Of a DNA stretch of 64,000 nt, positions 56,076 through 64,000 are shown piece by piece. Made by a program: the position numbers and the translations under genes. Each line of letters opens with the position of its first letter. Position 1 is the stretch's first letter. The stretch comes from Bacteroidaceae bacterium (GTDB taxonomy: Bacteria; Bacteroidota; Bacteroidia; Bacteroidales; Bacteroidaceae). Location of the stretch: the NCBI GenBank assembly GCA_017938245.1, contig JAGBBX010000043.1:19736-83735 (forward strand). The letters are read 5' to 3'. Below the pieces are notes generated by a model. The model was not told the origin of the DNA, made no database searches, and saw only the letters and a list, made by a program, of their open reading frames with translations.

Positions 56076-56182
56076 TACTGCTGTTTTGTTTTACATAAGG
56101 TCTTTTTTGTAAAAAACTCTGAAATTAATTTTATTATCGTTAATTATATATAATGAGATGTAATTTTTATTTTCGCTTGTTG

Positions 56183-56190
56183 TATATTTG
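56183..56190 (+). promoter_or_regulatory. -7 element for the M60 protease gene
   Basis: TATATTTG, 89 nt upstream of the start codon. The -33 position is AT-rich without a clear TTG. Confidence 0.45.
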
Positions 56191-56278
56191 CCTAATGCGC
56201 CGATATTCGGCAACTGTGCATTTTTTTAGTATCTAAACTATTTTTAAACAGCTGCTAATTACCTTTAAACAATAACCT

Positions 56279-59200
56279 ATGAAAAAACTTTTATCTTTTA
56301 CACTGCTTCTTTTTGCAGCAGTGCAAGCGTGGGCTGTAGCTCCCGAAGAGGGAAAAGTTTACAAGATTGTAAGCCCTACAAGAGGTAATCTTAAGATTGC
56401 CGAGGATATTTTGGAACACACAGTCTACTGTCCTGTCGACCTTAATGGTAAAGTCTATCAGTATTGGATTCTCGAGAAGAGCGGAAGCCTTTGGACAATA
56501 AAGAATGCCTACACCGGTCGTTACCTTCAGAACCACAACACTTTCTATCAGAATTTTACAACAGGTACAAACGCTGCAACATTCGATATTATAGAAAATA
56601 AAAGTGTAGGTGCCGACTATTACACAATTAAGAACGGCAACGGTGGTATGGGTCTGCACTGCGATGCAGGTGCAGCTCTTGTGCCTTATATGGCCGACTC
56701 GGACTCTCCCGGTGGTTCGTCGTGGAAGTTCGAGCTTGTAAATATCAGCGACGAGGAGCTTGCTGCTGCACAAAAGGAGTATGCCGACTTTGCTAAGGTT
56801 TCAGAAGGAACCGAAGCTCTTGTGGCAAACTACTCGTCATTTTTTACCGACGAGCTTTGTATGCAGCTCAAAGGTGAGTATGCTTCGATGAGCGACGAGC
56901 AGCTCACTGCCGCAATGGCCGAGATTCCTGCCGACCTTGTGGCTGCTGCACTTAAGGTAAAGAACGATAAGTGGGCCGAGTACGAGAAGGAGTTCCGCGT
57001 ACACACCTACGAGCCCTATACCGACCCCGATACCTGGGGAACAAAGCTCCTTACCAAGAAATTTACTTGGCAGAACAACCCTACAGGTATCTATGCCAAT
57101 ACAGCCGAGATTCTTTATGTATTTGTAAAGGAGGATGTCCCTGCGGGTGCAACATTGGAGATTGAGACTCTTACCGACAATGGTTCACGCGGAAACCGTA
57201 CTGCTGTTGTAAAGGGTATGAATGTTATTCCTGTATCGCGCGACCTGCAGACAATTTTTGTTATCTACAATGCCAATACAATGAACGGCAAGGCAATTGC
57301 CGACTATCCCGATATTGATATTCGCATCGAGGGTGGTGTGCTCAACGGTTATTGGGATGTCGAGCGTCACGACGATGCCGACTGGGTAAACATAAGCCAA
57401 AAGTTGGCTACACACCCTTATATCATTGTAAAGGGTCGTAACTTCATCTTCAATATGGTTCGCGACTATATGATTCTCGATGGCTACTGCAAGAACAAGA
57501 TTACCGATGCTATCGGTTGGTGGGACAATATGGCCGATTGGCAGTGGAGCATTATGGGCCTTGAGGATGTACGTCCCTCGCATTTTAACAACAAATTGTG
57601 TGCACGTACACTGCCTACAGGCTATCAGTCGGCTACAAACTACTACACACAGTATCTTGCATCGTACATAAACAATCTGCTTCCCTACGAGCAGATGATG
57701 AGCAATGCCGACAACTGCTGGGGCCCTGCGCACGAGAATGGTCACGTGCACCAGGAGGCTATCACTCCCATCAACTGCTCCGAGGTGTCGAACAACCTCT
57801 TCTCGAACCTTGTACTCTACAAACTGGGTCGTTGGCAGTCGCGTGGTGGTTCAATCAGCGAGATTGCCGCCGAGTATGTAAAGGGGCTCTCTTGGCCTTC
57901 ACACTCGAATCACCTTATGCTGCGTATGTATTGGCAGCTCTATCTCTACTATCACGTAGCAGGTAACAATCCCGACTTCTATCCCACGCTGTTCAAGCTT
58001 TTGCGTGAGGATCCCATCGTAAAGGTCGGCAGTTCGAACAAATCTTATATCAACAAGGGTAGTGACGACCTTCTTCACTTTGCCGAGAAATGCTGCGAGG
58101 CTTCGGGCGAGGATATGACAAACTTCTTCGAGGCGTGGGGATTTTTTGTTCCTATGCACGAGAATCACTATGGCGACTATGCCGACTACTATCTGACATC
58201 TACCGAGGAGATGATTGCCGAAACAAAGGCTAAGATGGCTACATATAAGAAGAAAGCCGGCGCCATTGAGTTTATCGAGGACCGTGTAAAGGGTGTTCCC
58301 CGTACCGATGGTGGCAGTGGTAACAAACTATCGCACAGTGCAAGTGTAAGCAACGCAGGTGAGCTGGGACACTTTACCGATTTTACTCCCGAGAAGCAGA
58401 ACGTGGTGGCTAAGGATTATGTGTATACAAAGAGCTCTACCGTTGTAACTATTACATCGGGAACAGGTGCTGTCGGATTCAAGGTGATTGGTGCCGATGG
58501 CAAGATGCTCACCTACTCTAACACGCATAAGATTCAGCTTACAGCCCTTCAGATGGCAAGCGACTTTACCGTTGTTGCAGTGCAGGCAAATGGTGAGTAT
58601 GTAAATGTTCCTTCGGCTGCCGAGGCCGGCACCGAGGAGCAGCAGCTCACAGCTCTTAACAGTGCTCTTACTGCTGCCAACACCTGTATCTCGAATGTTT
58701 CGGCTACAGGAACTCAGGTGGGTTATTTCTACAGCGAGGCTGTCGAGGAGTTAAAGACCCTCTATGCACAGGCATTGGCCGCTCGCGACAATAAAGACCA
58801 GAGTGTAAATACATACGGTAAGTGGGCTGTATTGCTCGAAGAGGCTGTAAAAGAGCTTAAGAACAACAAATATGCATACATAGGCATTAAAGAAAAGAAT
58901 ATCCACACACTCATTAACCGTGCCTATCCCGCGTATGGTGTTGCTTGTGACAACGGCATACTTGCCGGTGCAGCGACATCGGCTGTTCCTCGCGATGACG
59001 AGCGTCGTAATTGGGAATTTGTATCGACAGGTACACCCGATGAGTTCTATATAAAGAGTTCAAACGGAAGCTATATCTCATCGGTAGCAGCCGATGCACA
59101 GGTCTCTGCAACAGCAAAACAGCAGAGTTTGGCGGTTATCTTTGTTGCACAGAACAATGGCGATGCAACATACAGCTTTAGTCTAAAGAGTAATCCTGCT

Positions 59201-60064
59201 CTCTATCTTGGAATGAACAAGGACCGCGATGTAATAGGTACAAGCAACAGCAATACAAAATGGCGCTTGACCATTGTCGAGGATAATGCAACAGCTTACG
59301 AGAAAGAGTTGCTTGGCGAGCTTGTTACACGTGCCAATAACATTATTGTAGAGCTTGGTGGCAGGGTTGTTCCTCTTGTTGATAATATCGACGGATACAA
59401 GGCTGCCCTTCAAGCTCTTGCCGGGGAGGCCGAGGCTGCAAAGACACCTATGGCAATAGCAAAGGCTCTTGACGCTCTCAAAGCCGAGAATGCCAAGGCC
59501 GAGGAGATTTATATTTTATTGCCTCAGGAGAGTGCAAATGGCCTTGTATGGCGTTATCGCATAAAGAGTGCCGATGGACTCTATTGCTATGTTGATACCG
59601 AGAACACCGCTTCGACATACTCAAATACAATCAGCCTGACATCGAATCCCGAGGATGAGTATTCTGTTTGGGAGGTTCGTGCCACAGAGAACGAGAATGA
59701 GTTCTACCTCTATAATGTGAGAGCCGATAAGCTTGTATATTCGAGCAATCGCTCTTATATAAAGGTCGATGGTAAGGAGGATGCTACTCCCTATCTCTTT
59801 GAAGCAGATAAAGAGAATGGTGCTCTTGTAATAATGGAGGGTAAAAAGTATTGGGGAGTACTGAATACAGGTTACATTAAGCTTATGACACAGGTCGCAA
59901 ATTGGCGTTTGGAGTATATAGGCAGTGTAACCGAGGGTATCGAAGAGGTTCTTGGCGACGATGCTGCTTCAGAAGGTGTATATGACCTGCAGGGCCGTCG
60001 TATCAAGGATATTACCGCTCCCGGACTTTACATAGTTAATGGTAAAAAGGTCTTGGTTAAGTAA
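56279..60064 (+). CDS. Secreted M60-like (enhancin) metallopeptidase
   Basis: A 1261-aa exported protein. Signal peptide at 1-20 (LLSFTLLLFAAVQAWA). The catalytic HENGH is at 485-489 (His485, Glu486, His489) with Glu502 in SEVSNN as the third zinc ligand, giving the HExGH...E pattern of gut mucin-active M60 proteases. Lectin-like beta-rich regions are at about 22-160, 870-1010 and 1085-1210, with a helical FIVAR-like segment at about 790-865. The tail GVYDLQGRRIKD...GLYIVNGKKVLVK is the Por-type C-terminal sorting-like motif. It probably degrades mucin-type glycoproteins; substrate is inferred. Confidence 0.85.
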   Translation: MKKLLSFTLLLFAAVQAWAVAPEEGKVYKIVSPTRGNLKIAEDILEHTVYCPVDLNGKVYQYWILEKSGSLWTIKNAYTGRYLQNHNTFYQNFTTGTNAATFDIIENKSVGADYYTIKNGNGGMGLHCDAGAALVPYMADSDSPGGSSWKFELVNISDEELAAAQKEYADFAKVSEGTEALVANYSSFFTDELCMQLKGEYASMSDEQLTAAMAEIPADLVAAALKVKNDKWAEYEKEFRVHTYEPYTDPDTWGTKLLTKKFTWQNNPTGIYANTAEILYVFVKEDVPAGATLEIETLTDNGSRGNRTAVVKGMNVIPVSRDLQTIFVIYNANTMNGKAIADYPDIDIRIEGGVLNGYWDVERHDDADWVNISQKLATHPYIIVKGRNFIFNMVRDYMILDGYCKNKITDAIGWWDNMADWQWSIMGLEDVRPSHFNNKLCARTLPTGYQSATNYYTQYLASYINNLLPYEQMMSNADNCWGPAHENGHVHQEAITPINCSEVSNNLFSNLVLYKLGRWQSRGGSISEIAAEYVKGLSWPSHSNHLMLRMYWQLYLYYHVAGNNPDFYPTLFKLLREDPIVKVGSSNKSYINKGSDDLLHFAEKCCEASGEDMTNFFEAWGFFVPMHENHYGDYADYYLTSTEEMIAETKAKMATYKKKAGAIEFIEDRVKGVPRTDGGSGNKLSHSASVSNAGELGHFTDFTPEKQNVVAKDYVYTKSSTVVTITSGTGAVGFKVIGADGKMLTYSNTHKIQLTALQMASDFTVVAVQANGEYVNVPSAAEAGTEEQQLTALNSALTAANTCISNVSATGTQVGYFYSEAVEELKTLYAQALAARDNKDQSVNTYGKWAVLLEEAVKELKNNKYAYIGIKEKNIHTLINRAYPAYGVACDNGILAGAATSAVPRDDERRNWEFVSTGTPDEFYIKSSNGSYISSVAADAQVSATAKQQSLAVIFVAQNNGDATYSFSLKSNPALYLGMNKDRDVIGTSNSNTKWRLTIVEDNATAYEKELLGELVTRANNIIVELGGRVVPLVDNIDGYKAALQALAGEAEAAKTPMAIAKALDALKAENAKAEEIYILLPQESANGLVWRYRIKSADGLYCYVDTENTASTYSNTISLTSNPEDEYSVWEVRATENENEFYLYNVRADKLVYSSNRSYIKVDGKEDATPYLFEADKENGALVIMEGKKYWGVLNTGYIKLMTQVANWRLEYIGSVTEGIEEVLGDDAASEGVYDLQGRRIKDITAPGLYIVNGKKVLVK

Positions 60065-60100
60065 GTCCAACCCGTACTGGTAAAATAAGTAAAAAATAAT

Positions 60101-60139
60101 GTACTCGACTGCTGTTAAAAGTGGTCGAGTACTTTTTTT
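60101..60139 (+). terminator. Terminator after the M60 gene
   Basis: GTACTCGAC (60101-60109) pairs with GTCGAGTAC (60124-60132), followed by seven T. Confidence 0.88.
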
Positions 60140-60280
60140 AATTTAAGTTTCTTATTTAACGAAGCTGCCCGATAAAAACGTAAATATTCTATTAGTTGTT
60201 TATTATTCAAGGATTTTTGCAGTAATAAAATAGTAATATACATTGAAAAAACCTCTTGTTTTAAAATTGTTTTACATTTC

Positions 60281-60312
60281 TTGTAAAATGTGGTTGAGAT
60301 TAACTATCTTCG
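60281..60312 (+). promoter_or_regulatory. Promoter for the aldo/keto reductase operon
   Basis: TTG at 60281-60283, a 21-nt spacer and TATCTTCG at 60305-60312 (C replacing T at the seventh position). The same TATCTTCG variant precedes mutS and prfB. Confidence 0.6.
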
Positions 60313-60347
60313 CATTTGGTAGCTTCTTATATTATAACTTTTGACCA

Positions 60348-61727
60348 ATGAAAGAACATAAGGATGGATGCGATGCCGGGCGTCGTAGTTTTTTAAAGCA
60401 TTTGGGTGCGGGTGCAGCTGTTGCTGCCTCTTCGTCACTTGTTGGCTGCAATGAAAATAATGCAAAAGTAAAATATGTTGCCGAGGGTGTCGGCGGCGAT
60501 GTTCCTAAGGATAAGATGGAGTATCGTAAACATCCTTGTGGCGATAATGTATCGTTGCTGGGCTATGGTATGATGCGTCTGCCAATGAAAAAGGACGATT
60601 CGGGTGCCGATGTAATTGACCAGGAGAGGGTTAATGAGCTTGTCGACTATGCCATTGAGCACGGTGTGAACTATTTCGATACGGCACCGGTGTATTGCCG
60701 AGGAAAATCAGAGCAGGCTACGGGAATCGCTCTCAGTCGCCATCCGAGGGATAAATATTTCGTTGCCACCAAGCTCTCGAATATGCGCGGAAATAACACA
60801 CTGGAATTTGGTAAGGAGATGTTTAACAACTCTTTAAAGGAGCTACAGGTCGATTACATCGACTACCTGTTGCTGCATAATCTTGGTAATCTCGATGCCT
60901 ATAAGAAACGCTTTATCGATAATGGCCTGCTCGACTATCTCTTGGAGCAGAAGAAAAAAGGTGTCATAAGAAATCTAGGATGGTCGTTTCACGGCAGCAA
61001 AGAGTTCTTCGATTATATGCTCGATGAAGCGGGTGTTCATTGGGATTTTATACAGATTCAGATGAATTACGTCGACTGGGAACGTGGTAACCCTACTGCC
61101 GAGTATATGTATAAGCGCCTCACCGAGAAGAGTATCCCTGTGGTTATTATGGAGCCTCTTTTGGGTGGTTCATTGGCTACGATGAATTATCAGGCGATGG
61201 CGATGCTCAAAGAGCGCGAGCCGCAGCTTAGTGTTGCTTCGTGGGCCTTCCGCTTTGTGGGCAGCTTCGATAATGTGCTCACCGCTCTCAGCGGAATGAC
61301 CTATATGGAGCATCTGCAGGATAATATTCGTACATACTCGCCATTAAGATGGCTCAGCGACGAGGAGTTTGCTCTTCTTAGCGATGTTGCCCGCCGCAAG
61401 ATGAGTTTCCGAAATGTCGATTGTACCGACTGTAAATATTGTATGCCTTGTCCCTATGGTCTTGATATCCCATCTATCTTCAAGCATTACAACCGCTGCC
61501 TGAACGAGGGTACTATGCCGCAGAACGAGCTCGATGAGGATTACCGCGAACAGCGTCGAGCTTTCCTAATCGGTCTCGACCGCACTGTGCCCCGTATGCG
61601 TCAGGCCGATAAGTGCGTAGGCTGCCGCGAGTGTGAGCCGCATTGTCCGCAGAAGATAAAGATTGCACACGAGATGCGCCGCATCGATGAGTTTGTGCAG
61701 ACGGTAAAGGGTGACGGACTTATTTAA
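60348..61727 (+). CDS. Tat-exported aldo/keto reductase with ferredoxin domain
   Basis: A 459-aa protein. The N-terminus has a twin-arginine signal RRSFLKHLGAGAAVAASSSLVGC, in which the C fits a lipobox, so it may be an exported lipoprotein. The AKR barrel follows with GYGMMRLP, FDTAPVYCRGKSE (catalytic Asp/Tyr) and LLLHNLG. Cysteines CTDCKYCMPCPYG at about 360-372 and CVGCRECEPHCP near the C-terminus are for [4Fe-4S] clusters. The next gene starts 25 bp later and encodes a membrane polyferredoxin, a likely electron partner. Substrate unknown. Confidence 0.85.
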   Translation: MKEHKDGCDAGRRSFLKHLGAGAAVAASSSLVGCNENNAKVKYVAEGVGGDVPKDKMEYRKHPCGDNVSLLGYGMMRLPMKKDDSGADVIDQERVNELVDYAIEHGVNYFDTAPVYCRGKSEQATGIALSRHPRDKYFVATKLSNMRGNNTLEFGKEMFNNSLKELQVDYIDYLLLHNLGNLDAYKKRFIDNGLLDYLLEQKKKGVIRNLGWSFHGSKEFFDYMLDEAGVHWDFIQIQMNYVDWERGNPTAEYMYKRLTEKSIPVVIMEPLLGGSLATMNYQAMAMLKEREPQLSVASWAFRFVGSFDNVLTALSGMTYMEHLQDNIRTYSPLRWLSDEEFALLSDVARRKMSFRNVDCTDCKYCMPCPYGLDIPSIFKHYNRCLNEGTMPQNELDEDYREQRRAFLIGLDRTVPRMRQADKCVGCRECEPHCPQKIKIAHEMRRIDEFVQTVKGDGLI

Positions 61728-61752
61728 TAACCAATATTACAGTTTGAATATT

Positions 61753-63237
61753 ATGTTACGCAAGATAAGAATATTTTTTGCAGCGCTGTTTTTCCTCTCG
61801 ATAACAGCTGTTTTCCTCGATTTCACCGGTGTTCTTCACGTGTGGTTGGGGTGGATGGCAAAAGTTCAGCTTCTGCCGGCTATCCTCTCGCTTAATGTGA
61901 TTGCTATTGTGGCGGTCTTTCTTCTCACGCTGCTCTTCGGCCGTGTCTACTGCTCGGTAATATGTCCGCTAGGTGTGATGCAGGATATTGTCTCCAATCT
62001 GTCGGGACGACGCAAAGGAAAAAAGATGCGCTTCAGTTTTTCAAAGGAGAATCGTTGGCTGCGCATAGTGGTGCTTGTGCTGTTTGTCGTAGCTCTTGTT
62101 GCAGGATTCTCGTGGGTGGCAGCGCTTATAGAACCTTATAGCGCCTACGGACGTATTGTGAATAATCTGCTCTCTCCGCTTTATTTTTGGGCGAATAATT
62201 TGCTTGCTTATTTTGCCGAGCGTGCCGATAGCTATGCCTTCTACTCGGTAGATGTGTGGATGCGCAGCGGTATTGCTCTTGCAGTGTCGGTGGTCACATT
62301 TCTTCTGCTTGCATTGCTTGCGTGGCGCGGTGGCCGCACTTGGTGCAATAATATCTGCCCTGTTGGTACGCTGTTGGGATTTGTGTCGCGCTTCTCGCTC
62401 TTCAGAATGGTTGTCGATACCTCAAAGTGCAACGGTTGTAAGGTGTGCGAGCGCAGTTGTAAGAGTTCTTGTATAAATTCGGCCGAGCATAGCATCGACT
62501 ACAGTCGCTGTGTGGCTTGTATGAACTGTGTCGATAAGTGTAAGCGTGGCGCAATCTCGTATAAATATGTCGGCTTTAGTAAGACGGTGACAGAGAACGC
62601 TGAAAATACTGACGCAGCACGTCGTTCGTTTCTTGCCATCGGAGGCGCCTTTGTTGCATCGTCGCTGATGGCACAGAAAGATAAAAAGGTCGATGGTGGA
62701 TTGGCTGTCTTAGAGGATAAACGTGTGCCAGAGCGCGCTGTCCCCGTTGTTCCTGTGGGTGCGCAGAGTCTGAAATCATTTACACAGCACTGCACCTCGT
62801 GTCAGCTGTGTGTCTCTAAGTGCCCCAATGATGTATTACGCCCCTCGCAGAACTTAGAGCGTCTTATGCAGCCCGAAATGTCTTTTGAGCGCGGATTCTG
62901 TCGTCCTTCGTGCAATATCTGTTCGCAGGTGTGTCCCAATGGCGCAATAAAACCCATTGAAAAGGAGATGAAGAGTGCTGTTAAGATAGGTACAGCTGTG
63001 TGGATTGCCGATAACTGCATATCGTACCGCGACGGTGTGTCGTGTGGCAACTGCGAACGTCATTGTCCCAATGGCGCAATAAAAATGATTGAGTGCAAGG
63101 ATAAACCCGGTACTGCTAAAATCCCTATGGTCGATGCCGAGCGTTGTCTGGGTTGCGGTGCCTGCGAATATGTCTGTCCTGCCCGTCCTTTCAGTGCAAT
63201 ATTTGTCGAGGGTATCGAGGTGCATCGCACTATATAA
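61753..63237 (+). CDS. Membrane polyferredoxin (NapH/CcoG-like) with internal Tat-like motif
   Basis: A 494-aa protein, starting at MLRKIRIFF (61753) rather than at the in-frame ATG 14 codons earlier, which overlaps the AKR stop. About four TM helices lie in residues 5-215; two NapH-type CxxxCP motifs face the cytosol (VYCSVICPLGVM, TWCNNICPVGTL). Ferredoxin cysteines follow (CNGCKVCERSCKSSC, CVACMNCVDKCKRG). At about residue 292 RRSFLAIGGAFVASSLMAQ looks like a Tat signal, then a further multi-cluster ferredoxin domain with at least four CxxC groups. It probably passes electrons from the quinone pool to the exported AKR. Confidence 0.85.
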   Translation: MLRKIRIFFAALFFLSITAVFLDFTGVLHVWLGWMAKVQLLPAILSLNVIAIVAVFLLTLLFGRVYCSVICPLGVMQDIVSNLSGRRKGKKMRFSFSKENRWLRIVVLVLFVVALVAGFSWVAALIEPYSAYGRIVNNLLSPLYFWANNLLAYFAERADSYAFYSVDVWMRSGIALAVSVVTFLLLALLAWRGGRTWCNNICPVGTLLGFVSRFSLFRMVVDTSKCNGCKVCERSCKSSCINSAEHSIDYSRCVACMNCVDKCKRGAISYKYVGFSKTVTENAENTDAARRSFLAIGGAFVASSLMAQKDKKVDGGLAVLEDKRVPERAVPVVPVGAQSLKSFTQHCTSCQLCVSKCPNDVLRPSQNLERLMQPEMSFERGFCRPSCNICSQVCPNGAIKPIEKEMKSAVKIGTAVWIADNCISYRDGVSCGNCERHCPNGAIKMIECKDKPGTAKIPMVDAERCLGCGACEYVCPARPFSAIFVEGIEVHRTI

Positions 63238-63272
63238 TCTCACGTATTATAATAAGAACATAATAGATATAT

Positions 63273-63416
63273 ATGAGTCTATTAAGCCGAAAAGATACCG
63301 CCTCGATGAGAGGAGTTGCAATATTTTTTATTGTTGTTCATAATCTAATACATTTGGTGCACCCAATTAGTGTGTTCATATTTTATTGTTTGTGTATTAG
63401 TTGCTGTAGGCTATAA
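63273..63416 (+). pseudogene. N-terminal fragment of an acyltransferase
   Basis: Forty-seven codons. The first 30 residues (RKDTASMRGVAIFFIVVHNL and following IHLVHP) match the start of Bacteroidales acyltransferase-3/OafA-type membrane proteins (RRDTxxMRGxAIxxIVxHN). The match stops after HPIS and the frame closes. The downstream DNA holds repeat remnants, a MITE and a transposase, so the gene was probably cut by these insertions. Confidence 0.6.
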
Positions 63417-63485
63417 GTTTTTGCATAAAAAAACTTTTTGCGAGCCGATAATCAAGAAGTCCAAGAACTTTGCTCTTAGACTTCG

Positions 63486-63556
63486 TCAAATTGCCCCTAT
63501 GTGCAATGGGTTTTATCAATGAATATAAAGTGTAGATATATCGCGGACAGTAGGGG
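63486..63556. repeat. Decayed GGGCGATT-family sequences
   Basis: AAATTGCCCCTATGTGCAAT at about 63488 resembles the tail of the copies at 22.9 and 31.2 kb, and GCGGACAGTAGGGG (about 63543-63556) is the inverse of the tail of the copy at 22.8 kb. The GGGCGATT stems themselves are lost. Confidence 0.5.
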
Positions 63557-63672
63557 GGTGACCCAAAAGTCTTTTTTACTTCGCGAGAATTGAATATTTG
63601 AAAGCTATCTCAGATAGGTGTCCGAATAAATCAACCGCAAATTCGTAAATTTTCGACTTTTGGGTCACCCTC
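63554..63672. mobile_element. 119-bp MITE-like element, copy B (inverted)
   Basis: Reverse complement of 50982-51100 with only about eight differences. The terminal repeats here are GGGTGACCCAAAAGTC, perfect. The centre has CTATC/GATAG complementarity. It is 130 bp from the transposase gene, whose product might mobilise such elements. Confidence 0.75.
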
Positions 63673-63693
63673 GCAACCTAAGTGATGAGCAAA

Positions 63694-63722
63694 GCAAAGA
63701 TTCGAGGCCGGGTCAAAAGTGT
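63694..63722. repeat. GC-rich inverted repeat at the IS1182-type element end
   Basis: GAGGCCGG and CCGGCCTC flank GTCAAAAGTGTTTTTGCT, then CTATTTTTG follows. It is a terminator-like hairpin near the probable left boundary of the IS; the terminal repeat of the IS may begin at GGCCGGGTCAAAAGTG. Confidence 0.5.
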
Positions 63723-63799
63723 TTTTGCTCCGGCCTCTCTATTTTTGCTTCATCGGTCAGATTTTAGTCAAAAAATCGTATTTCGGCTTAAATGAGCTC

Positions 63800-64000
63800 T
63801 TATGCAGCCATATTGCACTCCATATACGTACCAAAAGCGCCGATAATGGGTTTCTTATAGCTGTTATTGCCCATATTTCGACCAATATACTTCCTTAGAT
63901 TATGGGCAATGGCCACGAGTCCCCATTCGACTGTTACTTTTTCAGTCGATTTCAATCTGAAACGCTTAAATCCGTGATTGAACTTTATGTTTCCGAATAC
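63800..64000 (-). CDS. IS1182-family transposase, C-terminal part (cut by window edge)
   Basis: The minus strand from the right edge is open for 66 codons to a TAA at 63800-63802. It reads FNHGFKRFRLKS, then TVEWGLVAIAHNLRKY, the typical end of IS1182/IS5-like DDE transposases (VEWGLxxxAHNLxK, carrying the catalytic Glu). The rest lies outside the window. It marks an insertion sequence at the end of the truncated acyltransferase region. Confidence 0.85.
   Translation of the reverse strand, partial: VFGNIKFNHGFKRFRLKSTEKVTVEWGLVAIAHNLRKYIGRNMGNNSYKKPIIGAFGTYMECNMAA

Noticed and set aside
55883-56098. 71-codon ORF upstream of the M60 gene
   Set aside because: It is out of frame with the better ComEA-like peptide (55977-56075) and has no recognisable features.

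Overview
The window is a piece of a Bacteroidales chromosome (Bacteroidetes). The evidence is the promoter grammar: TTG or TTTG, 19-22 nt, then TAnnTTTG recurs upstream of many transcription units. The gene families agree: a XusABC-like TonB/DUF4374/PepSY iron locus, a PorZ-like propeller protein, frdCAB fumarate reductase, a YitT protein, an M60 gut protease with a C-terminal sorting-like tail, and an IS1182-type transposase. I do not assign a genus.

Layout. 1-5.3 kb: the tail of ribBA, then a xusABC-like siderophore or heme uptake operon. 5.3-7.7 kb: a potassium uptake pair (trkH, short trkA). 7.8-9.9 kb: a Bax-inhibitor-type membrane protein and a class I aminotransferase. 10.7-11.5 kb: a long AT-rich gap with one exact and four one-mismatch DnaA boxes, a candidate replication origin. 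11.5-18.3 kb: leuS-yitT-rdgB-porZ on the minus strand. 18.4-25 kb: mutS and a catalase with a start-codon hairpin, then ychF-lgt. 25-27.2 kb: an ECF sigma operon and a small acidic protein. 27-37.5 kb: polA, a polyprenyl synthase, and the mnmG-apt-uvrC-dtd-mazG-deoC cluster. 37.8-41.3 kb: frdCAB.

41.5-51.1 kb is accessory DNA downstream of tRNA-Asp and is visibly AT-richer than its flanks. A 20-bp copy of the tRNA 3' end lies 103 bp beyond the tRNA. Then come a truncated DUF2693-type gene, a small ORF behind a palindrome-covered promoter, a Fic pseudogene, a type III restriction-modification pair (mod-res) behind two identical spaced palindromes, an 83-aa ORF, an XRE regulator overlapping out of frame with a NADAR-like ORF, and an AAA-ATPase/RloB pair resembling AbiL. 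It ends at a 119-bp MITE-like element that is repeated in inverse orientation at 63.6 kb. I read this as a decayed, layered defence island. The split XRE/NADAR-like module between type III R-M and the RloAB pair is the best candidate for something undescribed.

51.1-63.2 kb: glycerate kinase, an ArgE-type deacetylase, prfB, a CYTH protein, VanZ, a 1261-aa M60 protease, and a Tat-exported aldo/keto reductase followed by a polyferredoxin with an internal Tat-like motif. The right edge holds a truncated acyltransferase start, the second MITE copy and the end of an IS1182-family transposase. Short perfect hairpins recur between genes, both as a GGGCGATT family and as a seven-hairpin array at 55.1-55.35 kb. 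These are the least explained structures here.
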